A stretch of DNA of 64,000 bases from Agapanthus africanus. Lineage: Eukaryota; Streptophyta; Magnoliopsida; Asparagales; Amaryllidaceae. The translations under genes were made by a program, and so were the position numbers. Below, piece by piece: positions 11,942 through 23,826 of the stretch. Each line of letters opens with the position of its first letter. Positions within the stretch are counted from its first letter, which is position 1. Below the pieces are notes generated by a model. That model was not told where the DNA came from. It did no database searches and worked only from the letters and a program-made list of their open reading frames with translations. Location of the stretch: assembly GCA_030015575.1 (NCBI GenBank), contig JASDDO010000018.1:381605908-381669907 (forward strand), written 5' to 3'.

Positions 11942-12472
11942 CTAAGGCCAGTTGTTGTAGTATCTCATTCCCAACATCCCGAAGAGTCTTTCAAATTGTA
12001 TCTGGGGTATGGCCTTCGTGAGTGGATCCGCCATGTTGTTCTTCGTGTCACCTCTCCTGATCTCGATCACCCGGCGATCAACTATCTCCCGGATCAGGTG
12101 ATACCGCCTCAGAATATACCTGGATCGCTGATGGGACCTGGGTTCCTTGGTCAAAACCACTGCTCCATTGTTATCACAATACAAAGGTATTGGATGCACG
12201 ATAGACGGAACCATACCAAGTTTGGTTATGAACTTCTTCATCCAGACAGCCTCTTTGGCAGTATCGTTGGCTGCGATGTATTCAGCCTCCATCGTCGAGT
12301 CTGCCACGGTTTCCTGCTTGGAACTCTTCCAACAAACCACCCCTCTATTGAGGGTGAAGACAAATCCCGAGACCGACTTAGAGTCGTCCTTATCACTTTA
12401 GAAGCTTGAATCGGTAAAGGACTCCACTTGGAGTTCACCATTACCATACACCAAGAACATCTCCTTATTCCT
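11942..12472 (-). pseudogene. Cop-4 RNase H domain beyond premature stops
   Basis: In the same frame as the upstream 913-codon ORF, after a TGA at 12473-12475, the translation continues RNKEMFLVYGNGEL. It meets TAA at 12398-12400 (after TDSSF) and then runs on through [31 protein letters not shown] and DPLTKA to a final stop at GMRYYNNWP. The RNase H acidic residues are recognisable. Both stops fit C-to-T changes of Arg and Gln codons; the TAA is shared with Cop-3. Confidence 0.85.
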
Positions 12473-15214
12473 TCACAAGTACTTAAGAATGTTCTTCATA
12501 GCTGTCCAGTGATTCTCTTCTGGATCTGCTTGATACCTACTCACTACACTTAGTGAGTATGCTACATCGGGTCTGGTACATAACATCACGTACATGATAG
12601 AGCCTACTGCCGAAGTATAGGGTATCCCTTGCATGCGAGCTCTCTGCAAATCAGTCTTGGGAGACATCTCTTTGGAAAGAGTGAGTCCTGAGATCGTGGG
12701 TAAATTCCCACGCTTGGAATCTTCCATACCAATCCTCTTTAGTATGGTGTCAATGTACCTGGATTGGGACAATCCCAGTATCCATTTAGATCTATCTCTA
12801 TAGATCTTAATCCCCAAGATGTAGGAGGCATCACCTAGATCTTTTATTGAGAATCTTTGTGATAAGAAGAGTTTGACCGAGTGCATCATAGGAACATCAT
12901 TTCCTATCAAGAGTATGTCATCCATGTACAATACGAGGAATACGACCTTACTCTCTGCTACCTTCTTGTATATGCAAGGTTCATCTACGTTTTTAATGAA
13001 GTCAAACTCTTTGACTACCATATCAAAACAGATGTTCCAACTCCGCGATACCTGCTTTAACCCGTAAATGGATTTAAGCAGCTTGCACACTTTTCCGCTA
13101 CTCCCACTGTCTACGAAACCCTCTGGTTCAGTCATGTACACGCTCTCTTCTAAATCACCATTTAGAAAGGCGGTCTTAACATCCATCTGCCAGATTTTGT
13201 AGTCATGGTATGCAGCAATGGCAAGTAGGATCCGGATGGACTTAAGCATAGCCACTGGAGAAAATGTTTCATCATAATCCACATCTGGTCGTTGACGAAA
13301 ACCTTTTGCAACAAGTTTAGTTTTGAAAGTCTCAACTTTTCCATCTACACAAAAAAATTTCTTGAAGATCCACTTGCTTCCGATGGGTTTTACCCCTTCA
13401 GGAGCATCTTCCAAAGTCCATACTTTGTTGGTGTACATGGATTCCATCTTAGATCGCATTTCATCCAGCCATTTCACAGAGTCCCCACTCGTGATGGCCT
13501 GCTCGAAGCTAGTTGGGTCATCATCTTCCATGATGCAATCCTCGTTCCCACCATCAATGAGAAAACCGTAGTATCTCCCAGATGGATGAGGAACCCTACT
13601 AGATCGACGGAGAGGCTGAGGTTTGTTGGGAGCTACTGAATCCTCTGGTTCCACTAAATCATCGGTTGCAGTTTGTGCTGCTGGAGCTTCTTCCAGCTCT
13701 ACCTCTTCGCCACTAATTTCTTTTATAAGAAATTCCTTTTCTAAAAAAGTGGCATATTGAGAAACAAACACCTTTTGTTCCTCACCGTGGTAGAAGATAT
13801 ATCCATAGGAATCCTTTGGATATCCCACAAACTTACACAGAGCTGATCTTGCCTCGAGCTTGTCCGGATTTTGCTTTTTAACATAGACCAGACAACCCCA
13901 TATCTTAACTCGTTTAAGAGATGGTCTCTTCCCATTCCATATCTCATATAGAGTGGTAGGCACCGATTTGGTTGGAACTCTATTCAATAGGTATGCGGTT
14001 GTCTCCAGCGCATAACCCCAAAAGGAAATAGGTAACTCAGCGGTGCTCATCATAGAGCGCACCATATCTAATAGGATGCGGTTCCTCCGCTCCGATACAC
14101 CGTTGAGCTGTGGTGTATACGGAGCAGTAAGCTGAGAGAGAATCCCATTCTCTTTTAGATAGTAACGGAATTCCATGCTCAAGTATTCTCCTCCCCGATC
14201 AGATCGTAGGATTTTAATACTCTTACCCGTATGGTTCTCAACTTCATGCTTATATTTTTTGAATTTCTCAAAAGCTTCAGACTTGTGTTTCAACAGGAAC
14301 ACATGTCCGTATCTTGAGAGATCGTCAGTGAATGTAATGAAGTATGAGGAACCATTCCTGGTATGTGTAGACATGGGACCGTATACATCAGTATGTATCA
14401 GTCCCAAGAGTTTCGTAACTCTTTCTCCGGGTCCAGTAAACGGAGTTTTGGTCATCTTTCCTTTGAGACATGACTGGCAAGTTTCATAAGATGATAATTT
14501 GAACGGATTCAAATATCCATCCTTATGTAACTTAGCCAGTCGTGTTACATTGATATGACCTAATTTACAATGCCACAAGAAGGAATCGTTCATTTCTGAA
14601 CTCTTCCTCTTGTGTGTGTTTTGTACGTTAAGAACTGTGGTTTGATTTAGAACGTATATGCTATTATTTAACAAGCCTGATCCAATCAACTTTTGATTCA
14701 GAAAAATGTTCATAACATTATCCCGTACTACAAAATTATATCCTTCTTTACTTAATAAAGAAACTGATATAAGATTGCATATCAGGTTCGGTATGTAATA
14801 GCATTCGTTCAGAATCAATGTATTACCATTTGGTAATATAAGGTGATATTCACCAACTGCTTTGGCTGCAACATTTGCACCATTCCCTACTCTTACAGAA
14901 TGATCACCCATTCCTAGTTCTCTACCTTTCCTTAGCCCATGCAACATATTACATATATGGGATCCTGATCTGGTATCTAATACCAAGGACATAGAGTGTA
15001 CCGAGAAACAATTCTCGGTAACTAACACACCCGAAAAAGATGCATCAACATGCTCATTCTTCGTTTGGGTGGCATGGGAATTCAGATATTCCCCTATTTC
15101 CTGCTCGGACTTGTAACAATTATAAGTTAGAGCGGAACCAACGTTACCCTGCTCAGTATAACAAGCGGGTTCGGTCAATACATCCATATTATTATCTTGA
15201 TTAAGGCCTGACAT
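12473..15214 (-). pseudogene. Cop-4 pol ORF: protease-integrase-RT, gag absent, DTG changed
   Basis: This is an open frame of 913 codons. Residues 1-56 resemble no gag and replace the expected roughly 250-residue gag. From ASFSGVLVTENC the protease begins, but its triad reads D80-T81-R82 instead of DTG. The integrase zinc ligands are H215/H220 and C246/C249, and the catalytic residues D276, D339 and E375 have the D-35-E spacing. RT keeps D678 (QMDVKTAFLNG) and YMDD (763-766). The start is the first ATG of the open frame, about 210 nt after the GNRA hairpin. TGA at 12473-12475 ends the frame before RNase H. The protein would lack capsid and probably self-cleavage, so mobility would need help in trans. 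Confidence 0.87.
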
Positions 15215-15270
15215 GGTCGCTACCTGGAGAGAGAGAGAGAGAAGAAATCACTTAGCGTATGCTCTTGCAA

Positions 15271-15299
15271 GATTAGATTGGTTATTATCTTATCTAATC
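15271..15299 (-). other. Leader stem with compensatory change (Cop-4)
   Basis: Arms GATTAGAT (15271-15278) and ATCTAATC (15292-15299) pair perfectly. Cop-5 has GTTTAGAT (58402-58409) with ATCTAAAC (58423-58430), so one A-T pair has become T-A with pairing kept. Cop-1 has 7 of the 8 pairs (3232-3238 and 3252-3258). Confidence 0.65.
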
Positions 15300-15423
15300 A
15301 GGATGGCTCCCACTGTTTTTATCAAATCTTCTTTCAAACCCTAAAAGGTAAGACTAGCCGGGATTAATTACACCTTACAAGTTTGCCAATTTTTCAGCCA
15401 GGCCAGTGTCGGTACTTTGAGGG

Positions 15424-15450
15424 AGGTTCCCCGTGCTTTCGCACGGACCT
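15424..15450 (-). other. Leader hairpin with GNRA loop (Cop-4)
   Basis: Arms 15431-15436 and 15441-15446 give a 6-bp CCGTGC/GCACGG stem, with AGGT/ACCT outside. The loop on the RNA strand is GAAA (GCAA in Cop-1), a change that keeps the GNRA class. Confidence 0.72.
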
Positions 15451-15998
15451 AATTAAATCAAACCTCGTTTTCCCAGGGGGCGTAACCCCGTTAACACCTT
15501 TCAAGACACCTACTTGATCGGCTAATTGTGATGTGTAAAACTCTCTCAGGAGTAACTCTTACTCGCAGTGGGTATCAGGATCCAACTATCTCATAGAACG
15601 TATGCAATCTCATTGCAAATTTCAACTCTTGAAATTCCCGATGTGGTTTTTACCCCTGGTGACTTATGACCTTAACTATGGTCAACAAATCATAAGCACT
15701 AGTAAAGTTCTACCCGTCATTTCGTGATTAATTAGACCCACCCACATGAACTTTAACTATGGTCAACAAAGTCATATGACTGTCCTAATTAATCGCATCT
15801 GATGCTATGTAGGAAGACATCACTTAGCTACCGTACACTGCGCCTTAACTATGGTCAATAAACACTGCACGAATACTAAGTACTCTACTTCCTAAAATGA
15901 CGGAGGGTTGCGGATGGTTTTTAAGAAAACCTTTAACGCTTTAAACTTGATATCGTTTGCAGAATCGAGTGATTTTGAAAAGGAGTGTTTTTGAGGCT

Positions 15999-16260
15999 TT
16001 TGCTAGTTTCGCTAAAGAGGACACTCCCGGTGAAGGGATCTCGACTCTTTCCTTATCGAATAAGGTATAGGATATTTCACAAATACCACTATGCAAAGCA
16101 AGAACTAGAGAAGCAATCAAAAGACAAAACCGAGTGGGTTGCAGCATCTGCTAACTTTTGCAAAAGAGGTCACTCCCGGTGAAGGGATCTCGGCTCTTTG
16201 CTCATCGAATGAGGTGCTGGATATTCTACAAGGAATACCACTATGCAAAGCAAAAACTAG
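15999..16260. repeat. Imperfect tandem duplication in Cop-4 leader
   Basis: The segments 15999-16108 and 16147-16260 are similar at an offset of about 149 bp. Both contain CACTCCCGGTGAAGGGATCT and end in similar ACCACTATGCAAAGCAA sequence. Cop-1 lacks this arrangement at the homologous place (around 3940-4020). Confidence 0.8.
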
Positions 16261-16417
16261 ATCTACCTTTTTTGAAAATTTGATTCTACAACATCTTTTA
16301 GGTTTCTTTCTTTTTCATTAATCTCATTAATGAAGTCCCATCAATTATGCTTTCTAAGCATCACAGAAGAAACGAAAATACAACGTATGCTTATGCCATC
16401 CGCATTCGCCACAGTGT

Positions 16418-16460
16418 CCCGTTATGCACTGTTAGGTTACTTAACTAACGGCATAGCGGG
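16418..16460 (-). other. Leader long-range stem (Cop-4)
   Basis: CCCGTTATGC (16418-16427) pairs with GCATAGCGGG (16451-16460) with one G-T wobble, and inside it GTTAG (16431-16435) pairs with CTAAC (16445-16449). Cop-5 keeps the inner stem and an outer CCCCGT/ACGGGG (59356-59361, 59395-59400) with different bases. Confidence 0.62.
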
Positions 16461-17391
16461 GCGGGACTAGCGCTGGTACAAAACATAAGCAACATTTATT
16501 ATATATCATATATATAATAATAAAGTATTCGTCTCAAGCATATAAAGTGATCACATCACAGAATATCAGCAGCAGAAGATAACATATGAAATATTGGATA
16601 TACTAGGAATTCCGTGTTTTAAATTAAGCTAGTATAAAACACGGATTCCATGATCACGATGAATAGCCAAACCCACATCACTAGACCCCTATGAGAGCGG
16701 CAAGAAACCCTACCAATTCTAGAGTTAGGAGACCCAGTCTCGACTCCTCGAAATGGTCTTTTACTAGACTCTAGAACCCGGTTACTTGTGCTACCCACCT
16801 TGGGTCCATCCTTATGCGGAAAAGTAAATAATATACAACAATGATGACATCATCCTTAATCCGGAAGTGCCCCAATAAAAGAATATTACATACAAGTTTT
16901 TACATGAATGAAAATGAAAAATTCTCATCTCACATAAAAAAAAACCCGGCTATTCAAAACACGACGATCCAATATAACATATCACATCAACACATAACAT
17001 CACATGTCATCAACGTATGTAAATATGCGTATCCCAATTGTCGTTGACATATAGCAACGAAACCAGTGATACACCACATATTGCACTTACGGCCGCAGAA
17101 AAGAAAATGTCAAATTACAACATTTGGAATCCACAATCACCTTAGACATCATAAACCCGAAATATCACATACTTCGGATTTCATGCCTAACCAAATGAAT
17201 TCCAAATATTGTATCACATTCCACAATAGCTAGACGATGTTAAATATTCCGATCGAATCAACAAACACCCAAAATTTCCTAAAGAGCTCAACACTTAAGC
17301 GCAGTTTAAAAATACTCAGAACATGCCACAGTACCTATGGACCAACCGTAGAAGGGCCAACCCTTGCCTCACCTATGGCGCAGCGGAACTC

Positions 17392-17414
17392 CCGCAAACC
17401 CTAGGGTTTGGCGG
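17392..17414 (-). other. Leader hairpin near the primer site (Cop-4)
   Basis: This holds a perfect 14-bp palindrome AAACCCTAGGGTTT (17396-17409) flanked by CCGC and GGCGG that extend the stem. The homologous position also forms a hairpin in Cop-5 (60162-60208) and Cop-1 (4779-4804), with different sequence. Confidence 0.65.
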
Positions 17415-17970
17415 CGGTTCTTATGGTCATAGAATCGAGTTAGGGTTTCGTTCTTCTAGAGTGTCCATCGTATTACTTGCATGATTTTTGAATGTTCTTT
17501 AACTTGGAAAATTCCAACTCTTGGAAAATTTCCATCGAGGGAAAAAATAGGCTATTGATATTCGTTCGAACTTTTTAACGCCGTCTAAATAACCTGAAAC
17601 GATGTTAGAATTACGACTATGAAATACTCCGAATTGCCTTTACAGAAAATTAACATCTCATGCAATTTCAGCAAAAACAAGCAACACCTGAAACACCAAA
17701 ACCCAGAGACCAGAACACCAAACGAAGAAGAACCCAAGAAAACAACATAGGGCCGGCCAGGCTGGATTATTTGGGTATGTCACCAGGTCAAATCTGGCGA
17801 AATGGGTTCGTATTTGTTCAGAGTTCTTGTTACATCTCATATAACATTCTGCAGTTGCTTAAAAAAATTAGACGACTTAAAAATTTCGACAGAAACTAGG
17901 TTTTTGTTTCGAGTGTTTCGGAGTTGTTTCGGTTTCGTAATTCTACAAACATCGTCTAATTCTCTAGCTC

Positions 17971-17983
17971 GGTTCTGATACCA
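17971..17983 (-). promoter_or_regulatory. Cop-4 primer binding site, tRNA-iMet
   Basis: The minus strand reads TGGTATCAGAACC, differing from the canonical TGGTATCAGAGC at one base. One nucleotide separates it from the LTR. Confidence 0.9.
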
Positions 17984-17984
17984 C

Positions 17985-19213
17985 TGTTGGGATGTCTAGC
18001 ATGACAACAAGGTTTCGGGAGGCATTGTCCATGCCATTTTCAAAAAATTACCATGCTAAACAACCCTAACCCTAGAATCTTAACTAGAGAATTAGACAAT
18101 ATAACATGTAAACAACTTTACATCTATGTGAATATGGAATAAAACCTTTGCAGTCCGGTCCTTCACTTCAATAGCTCCGTGTAGTAGTCCCTTCGCTCCA
18201 AGTAGCGATCTTCCGGACTCTAGAATGGCTCCACAAGATGAAAGGAACAAGCTTGCACGAAGTCTTCGAGGCCGAAGATGATCTATGTCGAGGAGACACA
18301 ATCCAAGCTATCTCTTCACTAATGAGGGATTAGTGAAGCTAATACCTAAACTAAATGGCTAATCTAGTAGAGGATGATGAAGTAGGATTTTTGCTTACTT
18401 TAGAAATCTTTTTCTCACTAATTTTCCTCACCTCTCCAAAACCTAGAGAGCTCTCTCTTGTTGATGAAGAAGATGAAGCCAATATTGTTATGGCAACCAT
18501 GGGTGAGAAATATCTCATATAACTCATGTATAGACTTTACCATGGGTTTAGATAATGGTTAGGTTAACAAATATCTAAGGTAAGACAAAACTAGTGGACT
18601 AAGTCAATGGGTCCATAAGCTTCCACAAGCTTCACCCATGTGACTAATTTCCAACTAATTTGGATTTACTTTAAATAAATAAACCATACATTATCATGAG
18701 CATGGTGTGAGTCTCATACACCCATATAGCATGTATCATCAAGCATGACACAAAAAGAAATACAATTAATATATATCACATATATATTAAATGCATAAGT
18801 AAGAAAAGAAATGTTTAAGTGAACTAATATTAGTTAATGTAAATTAATATATCAAATATATAATTATACATTAAATCATTAAATCAACACTTGATTTAAC
18901 AATCCGGCTATATCTCATATGACCGACTAATATTATTTGTATCAACTTATCGAATCAACACTTGATTCGATAACCCGGCTATATCTCATATAACCGACCG
19001 ATATCATATATCGCGAGAATAGAATACGGTATCACATACACGTATTAATCTCGGTCCCGCACATATCAATATGTGCTTCTACTTCGTTTCGCCTGAGCCA
19101 TGAAACCTCTGTGTAGGACTCTAAAGACTCGTCAATACGCCAGCAGTAGGTGATGATCATATCAGTCACCCACAAGCCGTCAGCGGTACTAGCTGGACAT
19201 AACGGCTACCTGG
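17985..19213 (-). repeat. Cop-4 5' LTR, segment 1 (element 3' side of the LTR)
   Basis: It matches 9773-10990 of the intact 3' LTR, including TGTTGGGATGTCTAGC at its edge. It ends with CCTGG (19209-19213), the left target duplication of Gyp-C. Relative to the intact copy a short AAGCTT-containing motif is doubled near 18611-18640. Confidence 0.9.
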
Positions 19214-22200
19214 TGTCACGACCCGCAGGGTACGGAACGTGACTGGCACTTAAGTTTACGAAACGTCTAAAGACGTCCGTAAAATAAGTAAGCCAAAGCC
19301 CAGAAAACAAAACCAATTAAGCAAAAGAGTGAAGAAAACCCAATCAATTGAAAGCGAGTTATCAAATAAGTCATGTAAAACCCTTTTTAAAAACAATACC
19401 AATTTTTCCCGAAAATTTCGGCAGAGTCTCCTTTGTAAATACTGACCCCCAAAAATGGGTACAACAAAATATATACATGAATCCAACAAAATAGGGCATC
19501 CCCAAGCGGGAGCTAGCTCTTCGCCATAAGGCGGTCACAAATCCCACGCAATGTAAATGACAGCAAGCATAATAATCATAATAAAGCATAAGGAAGCATG
19601 AAAAAGTAGCATGTCGGCTCAAGTGAGCTCGACCCCCAAAATACAGCATAAAATCCACAAACCTCACAGTCTCATCTCTAGGTCAATATACAATAATCTG
19701 GTAGAAACAGTAGATGGAGTACACTAGATGCAAATAATATACAAGGTGGTACAAAAATATTAACATAACCCACCTATGAGCAAATCTCGAGTCCAGGCAA
19801 AAGAGGCAAAAGAAGCAAGCGCACCCGCCGCTACTGAACTGACGGAGCGGACCTGCAACAGGCTATGGCACAACGGGGGTGAGTTGCCAACTCGTGAGTA
19901 ATAAAGAACATCTACAAAGGCTATCATATGCATGCACACAAGCATCCTAGCATCTATAATACTGGTAAGGCAGGACATAATGGCAAGTATGTATGCAATA
20001 TGGATATACTAGCAGGTATTATACAGCATCAGTGTACGAATATGTATGCAACATGAGTATCTGAGGTCTCAATAGTATATATATATATAAATATTTTTAT
20101 CTCTTTTTGTTTTTGAAACTCTTTTAGAATGCCAGCATAATATCAAAGAATCGACGAGAACCGGTGTCCAGCAACGACACCTAAAAGCTGTCTCAAACCT
20201 CATAAATGTATCTCTGGCCTCAGCCGTCCGGCTGACCCATCTCAAATATCAATATCTCATCATCTAGTGGCCACGGTCGGTATCCTCTGGATATCCGCCG
20301 TCCCAAACAGTCACCGGTAGGTAATCCGTCCCCTGCCAGGCTCAACGTCATCACCACATTCCTCTTGCCCCGGGGTACCTTACCGGGCCCACCATGTACC
20401 CGTGCCGGTTCCTCCACTCCTCGACATGGATTTCCAAATCCACAGCAAACTCATGGTGGACGACACTTACATCACTAGAAAACCGCAATTTTACATATTT
20501 TAAAAAATATAATAAGTTTAGAAATTTTGCGGCTTTCCCCCGAAATCCAGCAATATCATAAAATCTCCAGAAATCCACATAAGTGCATATATCAATGATA
20601 ATGAATGCGTATGATATCAATAATCAAGTTGCGATGTGTGATTAATATATTAAGCATGAACAATTAATATGATGAAGTACATGCACATGAATTAGCAATA
20701 CTACGGTTTCATTTTTAAGGAATTAAAGGCAATAGTACCGGTTTAAGTATCAATTAGTAAAAGGTTTCAATTTAAAAGTTATCTAGTGTGGTAGCATGGC
20801 AATTACCAGGGTGTGTGTGTAAACATGAATTGTGCTCGTGCTGCATATAAAAACCTGGTAATGGTGCATGTGTCCTACAATTGAGTTTGCGTATATGGGT
20901 ATAACATATTGATCTAATTGCAGCAATTATCATGCCAGTAATATTATTCTAATGTCACAAGTGGTTATCCAATTTACTATTTTCCAGTTTACTAAATCTA
21001 TCGGGCGACTTGCGCCATCCAAACGATCGTCCCCCGTAGATGTTAAATCTACTCACCGGGATCCCTGGCTAGCTGTGTCCAATCACCGCCTTTCCCTTTC
21101 GCGCCGCGTCTGACGTTTCCGCGACCGAACCTGGAATTTACATCATTACCAATTATAAGGTTACATATCAAGAACGACGCAAACCCCAACGAAACTACTA
21201 AAGTTCGCTAACTAGGTACAACGTGCACAAAGTGCGCGGAACACACGCGAAAATCGCAAAAACTGCCAAAAACGCCGATTTGGGTCACCCGGCAAAACTA
21301 AAACCCGACTACCCAAAAACCGCACTCACGCATCCTAAAAGTCGTAGGACAAGCCATTACAATCATCAAGATATCAAAAATAGTCCATCTCATAATTTAT
21401 ATAAAAATCTAGTAAGCATATACATTCCAAAAATCGGTGTAAAAATCGCCGATTTGCGACAAAACGACTACAATAAAGCATACTCACCCAAGCACACTAC
21501 AAGCAATCCACACCCACTAATTACAACACATTAATCATGCTCCAAAACCTATATTCCACAACCAAACCCTTTCTTGATTTTTATAAATAGCAATTGCAAA
21601 TCAAAAACCATACTTGAAAAACTTAATTAACACTAATTTCAACCCCAATTAGCAAGTTCACCTCTTAGATTAAGGTTAGCAAAACACTAGATAGCAAATT
21701 AGGTTTAAATCAATTAAATAATGCTTTCTAAAACTTAATCAACTTACTAATCAAGTTTCAAATATCAATTCCATACAAAAACCTTCTCTTGAAAATTTAA
21801 AAACAACAATTTACAACTAAAATCAACTTCTAAAATTACCTAAATTAGCATAATTAAAGACTACATAACAAGGTAACCATATAGATTAGTTCACTAACAA
21901 CTAGATTAACTAATAAACAACTTAATTAATTATCATGGCTTCAAAACCCTAATTTAAACAAACTACTCTTTTAAACTAGATTAGAAATAAGCTAACTTTT
22001 AACACTAACCATACAATTAAAGGAATTTTTAGCAAAAGAAAGCAACTTGATGAGAATTATACCTCTTGATCTATGGATCAAGCAAGAAAATTTGCTCCAA
22101 TTGATGGCCTCAACACCAAGGTCCAAGCAAGAATGGCTAAGGATAATGATAGCATAAGGATTTTTGTTTGGATTTTTGAATTAAATCATGGATTTTGATG

Positions 22201-22924
22201 TATTTCTTGAAGAAATTGAAGAAAAATGAAAAGAAAAGAGAGGAAGAAGAGGGTGTGCAGGAATTTCGGCCAGAATGAGGTATGGGGGAGGGTGTGGGCA
22301 AGTGGGGAAAGTCATGGTTAAGTCCACAAAAGTCAATGTATCATACATTATCCATTTTAATTAAAATAATACCATAAACTATCAAATTAACTCAAGAAAG
22401 AAACCAAGAAGAGAGAGGCCAGAAATTTCTGGTCTCACACAAGGTGGGGCTGTCCTAGGGCTGAGGAAAAAGAGAGAGGGGTTTTACAAAAGAAATTTTA
22501 TTCAAAAAGGCCCCCTACAACTCAAAAATTGCAAGTTTTAGCTCAAAATTCAATAAATTCGTTTCAAATCACAAAAATTTGTTAAAAATCAAAATAAATT
22601 ACTAAAAATTCATGTTATCACTAGATTATAATTATCATAATTTTAGAGATTAAAATTAGCCCGGAAAAATTTGTATTTATCGCTTATTTAATGTATTTTC
22701 TTACCGGCTTAAAATAATATTAAAAAATTGAAAAATAGGGAAAAATTTTTAAATGACCAAAATTTCATAAATAACTCATTAGCTACTAAAACAAGAAATT
22801 ACCTATCCTTTTTAGGTATAATTAGCCCTAAACTGCAAAATATCGAGAAAGACGGTTTTCGGAAAAATACCGAATTTTCACCGAATTTCAAGAAAACACC
22901 AAAACGACTTTTCAAGACGCTACA
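19214..22924 (-). mobile_element. Gyp-C: 3.7-kb solo LTR of Ty3/gypsy (chromovirus) type
   Basis: It is bounded by TGTCACGACCC and GACGCTACA, with perfect 5-bp duplications CCTGG (19209-19213 and 22925-22929). Removing it rejoins the Cop-4 LTR. The first few hundred bases resemble the Gyp-D LTR. No primer site, second LTR or coding domain occurs inside, so a solo LTR left by LTR-LTR recombination is the best reading. Orientation is taken from Gyp-D. Short ORFs within it (for example 21223-21534) show no family motif. Confidence 0.85.
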
Positions 22925-23826
22925 CCTGGGTATTGATCGATCATAATATCAACAAGCAAGCCTGCTCATACTCCTGTAAAGCCTGTCAGTAACACTACCG
23001 TACAGTCCGGTCTCTCCGTCTGATATGTCAGATATCCAGTATAGGGGTGGTAAACGTCAGACCCCAGTAACAGATAAGTCGTGCCGATGTGAGGCTCATA
23101 ACCGGTCGAGAAACTACTGATAACACTTACTAGTAAATCTCCGTATCAGTCCTGGCTGGGGACTTCTTGTTATAGCCAATCGAGCACAGCGCAACATCAA
23201 CCCCCAAAACCGGGAGAGACGAATCCCCTCCTATCGCTCATTTCCTCCATGTGATTCGGGATTGTACCTAAAAGCCACCGTTTTGCACGTTCTCTTGAAC
23301 GTGGTAAGGTGGAAATCAAAGCACAGTGGGAATCACACAAGACTCTATGACGATCTTGGGTCTACAGACTAACCTGTATCAGTATCACCAGAGAACTACT
23401 ATCTGACGATAGGTATAATACCAACTAGGAGTTCTCGGCGAGTCCGTTCAGTGTACCCAGTCTCCACTGAGCACCCGTATACCATATTTGATGTCAAACA
23501 CCAATGGATGTGGGATCATCCATCTCCCATCATATGGGTCAAGAAGCGTATACGCTAGTCAACTGTAGAATATCGATGCCCTGTCTCGATACACCCTCGA
23601 CTAGGAACAATTAAAGGATGTACTTGTGGACTACCCTGGCCCCACTAGTATGATCTCCATCATAGTCCTGGTAGTCAAGTACTCATCCTTAGGGCTTTAT
23701 CAACATGTGAGAGTAAGACAGTATCACAATACAAGTCTACATGTTAAGAAAAAGAGCTACCATATAGCATACTATCATGTCGAGCAAGAAAGTCCTCTCT
23801 ATATATATGTCCAAGCATCCACTATA
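22925..23826 (-). repeat. Cop-4 5' LTR, segment 2
   Basis: This corresponds to about 10990-11880 of the 3' LTR copy. It opens with the second CCTGG duplication and closes with CTATA (23822-23826), the left target duplication of Gyp-D. It carries the TACTGATAA stem-loop (near 23115) and the CTATC/GATAG palindrome (near 23400). Confidence 0.9.

Larger units (their letters stand above)
15215..17970 (-). other. Cop-4 structured leader, 2.8 kb, with tandem duplication
   Basis: No gene seen. On the RNA strand it holds a hairpin next to the primer side (17392-17414), a CCCG stem (16418-16460), three TTAAC/GTCAA motifs (15668-15687, 15748-15767, 15841-15859), a GNRA hairpin (15424-15450) and a stem (15271-15299). 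It is longer than the Cop-1 leader because of a segment of about 360 bp near 17585-17945 and an imperfect 149-bp-offset duplication at 15999-16260. Confidence 0.7.

Noticed and set aside
11996..12409. Plus-strand frames of up to 137 codons opposite Cop-4 RNase H, and similar frames opposite pol elsewhere (13292-13639, 55827-56243).
   Set aside because: They are shadows of the minus-strand pol reading; no motif of their own.
21223..21534. 103-codon frame in Gyp-C.
   Set aside because: No recognisable domain, Lys/Asn/His-rich from AT-rich DNA, within a solo LTR.
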